20,099 nucleotides of DNA from BOG-908 sp964244695 (GTDB lineage Bacteria; Pseudomonadota; Alphaproteobacteria; Acetobacterales; Acetobacteraceae): contig CAXTJZ010000042.1 of NCBI GenBank assembly GCA_964244695.1, positions 1-20,099 of the forward strand. Reading direction: 5' to 3'. Position 1 is the first letter of the stretch; each line of letters opens with the position of its first letter. The notes under the pieces were generated by a model. That model did no database searches and had not been told where the DNA came from. It saw nothing but the letters and a program-made list of their open reading frames with translations. Below are positions 15,467 to 20,099 of this stretch, one piece after another. A program made the position numbers and the translations under genes.

Positions 15467-16303
15467 TCAGGTTTCGGCGTGCGCCATCGCCTGGCGCAGG
15501 TAGGCGAGTGCCGTGGGCACCATGATGTCAGCGCGGTGGCTGTCACGCGAGAGCTCGACGCAGACGAGCTTGTTGTAGCCAATAACCTGTAAGGCGCGCA
15601 GGACGGCCGGCACGTCCATGTCGCCTTCGCCGAACGGGAGATGGACGTGCACGCCCACCTTCATGTCCTCGATGGCGACCGTGCCGAGGTCATCGGCAAA
15701 CATCACGATGCTCTCTGCAGGATCACGTTCGCCAGTGACGAGGCAGTGGCCGGTATCGAGTGCGAGTTTGAGGCCGGCGATACCGAGTGTGCGGTAATCG
15801 TCGGCAGTCTCGATCAGCATGCCTGGCTCGGGTTCAAGCGCGGCTGTGACCCCGAGGCGATCCGCGATCGCCACGACCTGTTCGATCCCTTCGCACAGCC
15901 ACGCGCGCGCCTGCGCCGCATCAACATCTGGTTTCGGAATGCCGGCCCAGAAGCTCATCGCTTCGCCACCAGTCTCCGCCGTCACCTGGAGCGCATGTTC
16001 CAGGAAGGCGACGCGCTTCGCCCGACCGTCCGCGTCGGCGGTGACCAGGGTCGGTTCGTGCTTGGCACGCGGGTCTAGCAGAAAGCGCGCACCCGTCTCC
16101 ACGACGCAGCCAAGACGCAACTCGCGCAGGCGCGAAGCCAGGCCGTCCAGGTTGGCGCGAAACCCAGCAGCAAACGGATCGAGATGATGTATGTCGAGGG
16201 TCAGCGCTACGCCATCATATCCGCTATCAGCGATCAGGCCCAGCGCATCACTTAGGCGATGATTTGCCGTGCCGTTGGTGTTGTAGGCAAACCGCAGGCT
16301 CAC
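15467..16303 (-). CDS. Sugar phosphate isomerase/epimerase-like TIM-barrel protein
   Basis: The 278-residue protein has the AP-endonuclease-2/xylose-isomerase-like TIM-barrel pattern: FAYNTNGTANHRLSDALGLIADSGYDGVALT at the start, VVETGARFLLDPR (68-79), ALEPEPGM with Glu157, LALDTGHCL (Asp183, His186), IEDMKVGVHVHLPFGEGD (Glu212, His219, His221) and CVELSRDSHRA (Glu250). These acidic and His residues are the likely divalent-metal site. Members isomerise or epimerise sugars, inosose or hydroxypyruvate; the substrate here is unknown. GTG at 16303 overlaps the YcaO stop codon (GTGA), giving translational coupling and a start that matches the first beta strand. The longer frame upstream is a shadow of ycaO. 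It may supply or reshape the sugar or cyclitol used by the next gene's glycosyltransferase. Confidence 0.82.
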   Translation of the reverse strand: MSLRFAYNTNGTANHRLSDALGLIADSGYDGVALTLDIHHLDPFAAGFRANLDGLASRLRELRLGCVVETGARFLLDPRAKHEPTLVTADADGRAKRVAFLEHALQVTAETGGEAMSFWAGIPKPDVDAAQARAWLCEGIEQVVAIADRLGVTAALEPEPGMLIETADDYRTLGIAGLKLALDTGHCLVTGERDPAESIVMFADDLGTVAIEDMKVGVHVHLPFGEGDMDVPAVLRALQVIGYNKLVCVELSRDSHRADIMVPTALAYLRQAMAHAET

Positions 16304-17805
16304 GGCTTGGCTTCCATGGCTATAGGCGTGCTGTGTACGAGCGGCTCGCGGTAGAGTGGATATAGTTCGCCAACAATGCGGTCGATCTCCGACACGTCCA
16401 GCCAAGGCTGGCCGCCCAAACGCTCAAAGGCGTCCGCAGGCAGGCGAACGGGCTTCGCACCTGCTGGGGAGTCACCCAAGCCCACTAGTTTCGAGGAGCG
16501 GTCAAGCAACTTACGTACGCCGCGCTCACCGATGCGGTGGTAACTCATCGTCTCGACTTCAAGTCCAGGTACAATAACTTTCACCACACGCACGCTGTTG
16601 AAGCCAGGGGGAGAGAAATCGAGAAACAATATCTCCATGCCTGCGCTGCTTAGCCGGTCCGCCAGCTCTGCACATTCCGACGAGCCCCCGGCTGCACCGC
16701 ACCAGCGCGGCAGAGTGTCAAAGCGCACACTTGTGCACCTGGAGAATACGCTATCATGCAACAGGGAAGTTAGCGACGTAGCATCGACTCCACACCACGC
16801 CTTCATTGCCGCCAACGCGCGGCTCTCTTCCTCGGCAAGCGTATGGTATGCACGGAAGCGTTCCACGTATCCCGGCGGTGCGACGTGAGCAATGTGTTGC
16901 AGCGGGGCATGGCTGAACGCCTTGCGCATGCGGCTAGAGGCGAATTCCAGCAGTGCTTTGCGCAATGCGTGTTCGCTGTCCAGGGACGCAGCTTCCCCAC
17001 AGGCGGTGACCATGATGGGAAATGATGGCTCGCCAGAAATCTGCTGACCAACTACATACAAATTGACGATACCAAACTCGTCCGAGGCGAATTTCGGTAA
17101 TACTTCGATCCCCGCAGCGGTAAGCTGCTTCAGCAGGGCACGTGTGCGCGGGTCTGCAGGACCGTCGCCAAGATCGAGCGTGATGCCGCGATCCATGGCG
17201 CGAAAGCCCAAGCCATTACCGTCGCGCTGCAGCAACTCGCCGATGCCGTGGGCTATGGCAAATTCCAAGGTGGGTCCGGCGCCCAATCCGTTGGTGATGG
17301 GCGTAGTAAACGGCGTATAGCCAGAATGCAGGTCGCCTGGCGCGCAAGCGGCCATTTCTGCTGGGACGAGCACCGTCTTGCCGGAAGGCCATCTTTGTGC
17401 CGGCACCCAGTCCAGCACGGTCGCATGATCGACCGCGCTTCCGGCCGGCAGGCATAAAGTAAACGGATCAGCAACAGCGCAACGGCCGAGCTTTTCGGCA
17501 AGCGTCGCATAGGATCCTGTGGTGAGCGTCACGCGTGCAAAACCGGTCGCAGCATGAACCGCTTCGGCCAACTCGCCTGCAGCTCCTATCAAGGCGTCGG
17601 AATCCGTCAGACCGTAGCCTACACCATGGGGTGTCTCGCCAGTGAAAGAGCGCCCGTCGCCGTTCAGAAATATAGCGTTCCAGCAAGGAACATTGGTGGC
17701 ATCCAGCGGCGTCAGAGAGAACATCTCAACGTGCCCCGGGGGCATGGACTCAATATATGCGAGTGCCGGGCCAGGGAGGCCTGGCGGGAGGATGTGATGG
17801 GTCAT
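16300..17805 (-). CDS. YcaO-like family protein
   Basis: The 501-residue protein carries a full YcaO domain. The ATP/Mg motifs are visible: IGAAGELAEAVHA (Glu78, Glu81), TNGLGAGPTLEFAIAHGIGE (Asn172, Glu181, Glu190), LLQRD (190-195), and GEAASLDSEHALRKALLEFASSR (Glu287, Arg292). YcaO enzymes activate amide oxygens with ATP to form azolines, amidines or thioamides, mostly on peptides. The usual ExxER reads ExxQR here (Gln193). The end lacks the Pro-rich tail of azoline-forming YcaO cyclodehydratases. No TfuA, E1-like/ThiF partner or precursor gene is visible. ATG at 17805 overlaps the metallo-hydrolase stop (ATGA). Placement amid glycosyl and redox genes suggests modification of a small conjugate or a peptide encoded outside the window. 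Confidence 0.88.
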   Translation of the reverse strand: MTHHILPPGLPGPALAYIESMPPGHVEMFSLTPLDATNVPCWNAIFLNGDGRSFTGETPHGVGYGLTDSDALIGAAGELAEAVHAATGFARVTLTTGSYATLAEKLGRCAVADPFTLCLPAGSAVDHATVLDWVPAQRWPSGKTVLVPAEMAACAPGDLHSGYTPFTTPITNGLGAGPTLEFAIAHGIGELLQRDGNGLGFRAMDRGITLDLGDGPADPRTRALLKQLTAAGIEVLPKFASDEFGIVNLYVVGQQISGEPSFPIMVTACGEAASLDSEHALRKALLEFASSRMRKAFSHAPLQHIAHVAPPGYVERFRAYHTLAEEESRALAAMKAWCGVDATSLTSLLHDSVFSRCTSVRFDTLPRWCGAAGGSSECAELADRLSSAGMEILFLDFSPPGFNSVRVVKVIVPGLEVETMSYHRIGERGVRKLLDRSSKLVGLGDSPAGAKPVRLPADAFERLGGQPWLDVSEIDRIVGELYPLYREPLVHSTPIAMEAKP

Positions 17806-18620
17806 GTTTCCAGGCGGACGGGTCGTGTACTCGGATGCTCAATCACGGCATCGAGCAAGGCGAGCGCCTGCCTAGTGCCCACGCCAACCGCATATTCGAA
17901 CGGCGTAAACACGGCATCAAAGTCGAGTTTCTCAAAAATGCTGCGGTAGCGCTTGGCCTCGTTGATCGTCAGCGGAATCTTTTTGTGATAGGCCTTATGG
18001 CAGGACAGACCTTCTGCCACTCCACCATCGGTCATGTCAATTTTCAGCGCATCGCCTGCGAACACGGCACGGCGTTCGCTGTCGTACAATATCGCATGTC
18101 CGTCGTAATGTCCGCCGGTGTGATACAGCGTTAGGCCAGGACGTATCTCGAATTCGCCGTCGTATGGCAGCGTTACTCGCACGGCCTTTGTCCATTGCAA
18201 ATCATCTTTTTGTATCAGCAAGTCTGCCGCAAAATGGTCTTGCAATTGCCACAAGGCGCCATAACCGTGCGGATGAGATGCCGCCAGAACACGTATGCCC
18301 CCAAGCCGCTCTATTTGCGACAATTGGGCCGCATCGTACAGCGGTGCACACTCGAAAGCTACGTTTCCGTCTGGGTATGTTAGCAACCAGCCGTGGCTGT
18401 CCAAACCGAAGCGTGGTGTGGACCAGAATTCCCAAACACCTGGAATAGCCTCACGCCAATGAAACGCCAGGCGTAGTACAAGCTGCTCGGGAGTGACGAA
18501 ACTCCAGCCATCGTCCGGCAGATCGTTGCGTACATCTGAGCATACCGGGCAGTCGGGCGGTATCGAAAAGTAGCGCTGCCAGTGGCCGCAATTGCTGCAA
18601 GCGTAAGGTCTAAGCGGCAT
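17802..18620 (-). CDS. MBL-fold metallo-hydrolase with N-terminal zinc ribbon
   Basis: The 272-residue protein starts with a rubredoxin-like ribbon (Cys8, Cys11, Cys24, Cys27), followed by a metallo-beta-lactamase-fold domain. The first metal motif reads AASHPHGYGALW (His116, His118) instead of HxHxDH; later residues are GGHYDGHAIL (His171) and FAGDAL (Asp190). A SHPHxY variant occurs in a known MBL subgroup with a similar Cys ribbon, so this is a subfamily trait rather than clear decay. The reaction is unknown; thioester, ester or redox chemistry are all possible for the fold. ATG at 18620 starts directly before the ribbon and overlaps the end of the oxidoreductase gene by 11 bp. Longer upstream frames lie inside that gene and are rejected. 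Confidence 0.8.
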   Translation of the reverse strand: MPLRPYACSNCGHWQRYFSIPPDCPVCSDVRNDLPDDGWSFVTPEQLVLRLAFHWREAIPGVWEFWSTPRFGLDSHGWLLTYPDGNVAFECAPLYDAAQLSQIERLGGIRVLAASHPHGYGALWQLQDHFAADLLIQKDDLQWTKAVRVTLPYDGEFEIRPGLTLYHTGGHYDGHAILYDSERRAVFAGDALKIDMTDGGVAEGLSCHKAYHKKIPLTINEAKRYRSIFEKLDFDAVFTPFEYAVGVGTRQALALLDAVIEHPSTRPVRLET

Positions 18621-19623
18621 GCGTGAGGGTAGCCTCGGCCTGGCGCTGTGCTTGCGCCACCAGCGCCATAATGTGCAAGTCATGTGATGGAGCATGTGGA
18701 AAGGGGCTGCCGTTCAGCCAAGCATCGGCAAATGCCTCCATCTGGTTGAGGAAAGGTGACCTGTCCGCTCCTGGCACAGGTATGTCGCTTACCTCGCCTG
18801 TCGCCGCATCAGTCATGGTTAGAGTGCCACCTGCTGTCTGGCCCATTGTGTCCATCGCCACAATCTGTGCCTGTGTCCCAAGAACCTCCAGCCGACGACG
18901 TGGAAGCGTCTCTGGGCAATTATAGGCAATGTGCAGCTGAACCAAAACACCGGACGTGCTGCGGGCAATGATCACACAACCGTCTTCCACGGTGTAGTCC
19001 TGTACACGTGTTTGCGCGAGAGACGCGATGTCGGTCAGCCGCTCGCCCAACAAGCAAGAGGCGAGATCGAGCCCATGCGGTGCCAGATCAATCAAGGCGC
19101 CGCCACCAGCTCGGGATCGATCGATACGCCAATTATCTTCCTGAAAGTCGCGGCTCAGCCAGCAGCAATAGACAATTCGCATGACAAATAGCTGGCCGAG
19201 CGCACCACACCGTATCAAATTACCGATGAGTAGATGCGCGGGATGGAAGCGCTGGTCGAAAGCTGTGGCGTACAGAACTTTCGCGCGATCGCACGCGGCC
19301 ACCATGGTCCTCGCATCGTCCAGGGTGGTCGCCATCGGTTTCTCACAAAGGACGGCGACCCCAGCAAAAGCGGCCGCTTCGACTATCGCGCGATGCGCAT
19401 CGTTTGGAGTCGCCACGTAAACTGCATCGACTTGTTTAAGAAAGTCAGCGAGCAGAATGTATGTCGGGACGTTCGGGAAAACGGCTCTTGCGCGCTCCAG
19501 TGCTGGTAAGGAGAGATCGTAGATCGCTGTCAGAACGCCATTTCTTGACGCTCGAATGGCAGGGGCTGCGAAATCCAGCGCGACCCAGCCGAAGCCAGCT
19601 ATCCCCCAGCGCAACGGCTTCAC
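18610..19623 (-). CDS. Gfo/Idh/MocA family oxidoreductase
   Basis: The 337-residue NAD(P)-dependent dehydrogenase has the N-terminal Rossmann motif WGIAGFGWVA (6-15), VDAVYVATPNDAH (65-77), and CEKPMA (93-98), whose Lys is catalytic in the family. The C-terminal substrate domain has GGGALIDLAPHGLDL (Asp179, His183). Members oxidise or reduce sugars, inositols and related polyols. ATG at 19623 overlaps the stop of the preceding gene (ATGA) and gives the normal family start and length. Its 3' end overlaps the MBL gene. With the TIM-barrel isomerase and glycosyltransferase downstream, a step on a sugar or cyclitol is likely, but the substrate cannot be assigned. Confidence 0.92.
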   Translation of the reverse strand: MKPLRWGIAGFGWVALDFAAPAIRASRNGVLTAIYDLSLPALERARAVFPNVPTYILLADFLKQVDAVYVATPNDAHRAIVEAAAFAGVAVLCEKPMATTLDDARTMVAACDRAKVLYATAFDQRFHPAHLLIGNLIRCGALGQLFVMRIVYCCWLSRDFQEDNWRIDRSRAGGGALIDLAPHGLDLASCLLGERLTDIASLAQTRVQDYTVEDGCVIIARSTSGVLVQLHIAYNCPETLPRRRLEVLGTQAQIVAMDTMGQTAGGTLTMTDAATGEVSDIPVPGADRSPFLNQMEAFADAWLNGSPFPHAPSHDLHIMALVAQAQRQAEATLTHAA

Positions 19624-20099
19624 CAGCGTGCCGGCAGATCAAGCAGCACACGGTGGTGTGCCAAAAGGTCAATCTCTGCATTGTCGCCGGCGTGTGCGGT
19701 CTCCGGTGCGTCACAAACTTCAGGGTAAGTAACCAATGACGCGTATTCGCGTGCATAGCGTTCAGACGGCCACTGCACTCTACCATTGCTATAGAGCGGG
19801 TTACGCTGCAACAGTGTACCAACCGGTGGCCGCGTGAAACTGCCGCAGGCACAGCCCGGAGCTTCAACGCCCCACGCAACTGCGATAGCTGGAGACTTTG
19901 TAAGCGCGGAAGAAGGGATCGGTTCGGGTGCGCGCTCCTCGATGAGCGCTGCCGTTAATTCCGCATCATCAAACATGCTGCAGCCATAAAACATCTCTGC
20001 GTAAGCGGCAGGGGTCATCGGAACGCCCGCCGACAAATTGTCCACCAGGGAATTGTGCATGTGTCCGACTAATGCACGACCGCCGACGCGCTGAATTTC
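19620..20099 (-). CDS. Partial ORF, possible SAM-dependent methyltransferase C-terminus
   Basis: The frame is open from the right edge of the window (it begins EIQRVGGRALVGHMHNSL) to TGA at 19620-19622, giving 159 residues of a longer protein; the start lies outside. The segment E-I-x-R-V, GGRALVGHMHN resembles the late strand of class I methyltransferases (EIxRVLxPGG...), although the usual Leu-x-Pro before GG is missing. The rest (MTPAAYAEMF, a Cys-containing CACGSF, RNPLYSNGRVQWPSERYAREY) is not a motif I can place. The stop overlaps the Gfo/Idh/MocA start (ATGA), so it belongs to the same operon. The methyltransferase assignment is tentative. Confidence 0.45.
   Translation of the reverse strand, partial: EIQRVGGRALVGHMHNSLVDNLSAGVPMTPAAYAEMFYGCSMFDDAELTAALIEERAPEPIPSSALTKSPAIAVAWGVEAPGCACGSFTRPPVGTLLQRNPLYSNGRVQWPSERYAREYASLVTYPEVCDAPETAHAGDNAEIDLLAHHRVLLDLPARW

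Overview
The window looks like a chromosomal segment of a GC-rich alphaproteobacterium, most likely a member of the Acetobacteraceae. I infer this from the high GC, a CIRCE-controlled groES-groEL operon, and dispersed AT-rich hairpin repeats (AAAAGTTTTTTGCTTCTTTT type) that I associate with that family. No species can be named from the sequence alone.

Layout. 55-1527 (+) encodes a lipoprotein-like protein with an LprI-type N-terminal domain. 1693-4267 (-) is a DUF1800/DUF1501 pair. 4712-4787 (-) is tRNA-Ala(GGC). 4981-6348 (-) is scoA-scoB, a two-subunit 3-oxoacid CoA-transferase. 6561-7163 (-) is a Maf-like protein that lacks the usual catalytic Asp. 7180-8058 (-) is a Gly-rich DUF2076 protein. 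8255-8671 (-) is a CoA-binding protein, divergent from a membrane-anchored GH17 protein at 8717-10339 (+). 10527-12830 (+) is CIRCE-groES-groEL with a clear intrinsic terminator. A small and apparently frameshifted ORF follows groEL.

The most interesting part is 13484-20099 (-). Seven tightly coupled genes are read right to left: a possible methyltransferase (cut by the window edge), a Gfo/Idh/MocA oxidoreductase, a zinc-ribbon metallo-beta-lactamase-fold protein, a YcaO protein, an AP-endonuclease-2-like TIM-barrel isomerase, a GT4-type glycosyltransferase and a PIG-L deacetylase. Junctions are ATGA or GTGA overlaps, an 11-bp overlap, or TGAcATG. The set resembles a small-molecule or modified-peptide biosynthetic operon. 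YcaO would contribute ATP-dependent backbone or amide chemistry. The GT, PIG-L, TIM-barrel and oxidoreductase genes suggest amino-sugar or cyclitol chemistry. No RiPP precursor, TfuA or E1-like partner is visible, and the operon continues beyond the right edge. Spot counts of base composition (34-35 of 60 G+C in two lines, versus 41 of 60 in two lines elsewhere) hint that it may be acquired.

The second theme is a composite repeat of about 130-165 bp. There are five copies plus one partial at the left edge. Each complete copy lies just downstream of a gene and carries two unlike AT-rich hairpins flanking a partly self-complementary core. A separate long GC-rich inverted repeat sits between groES and groEL.
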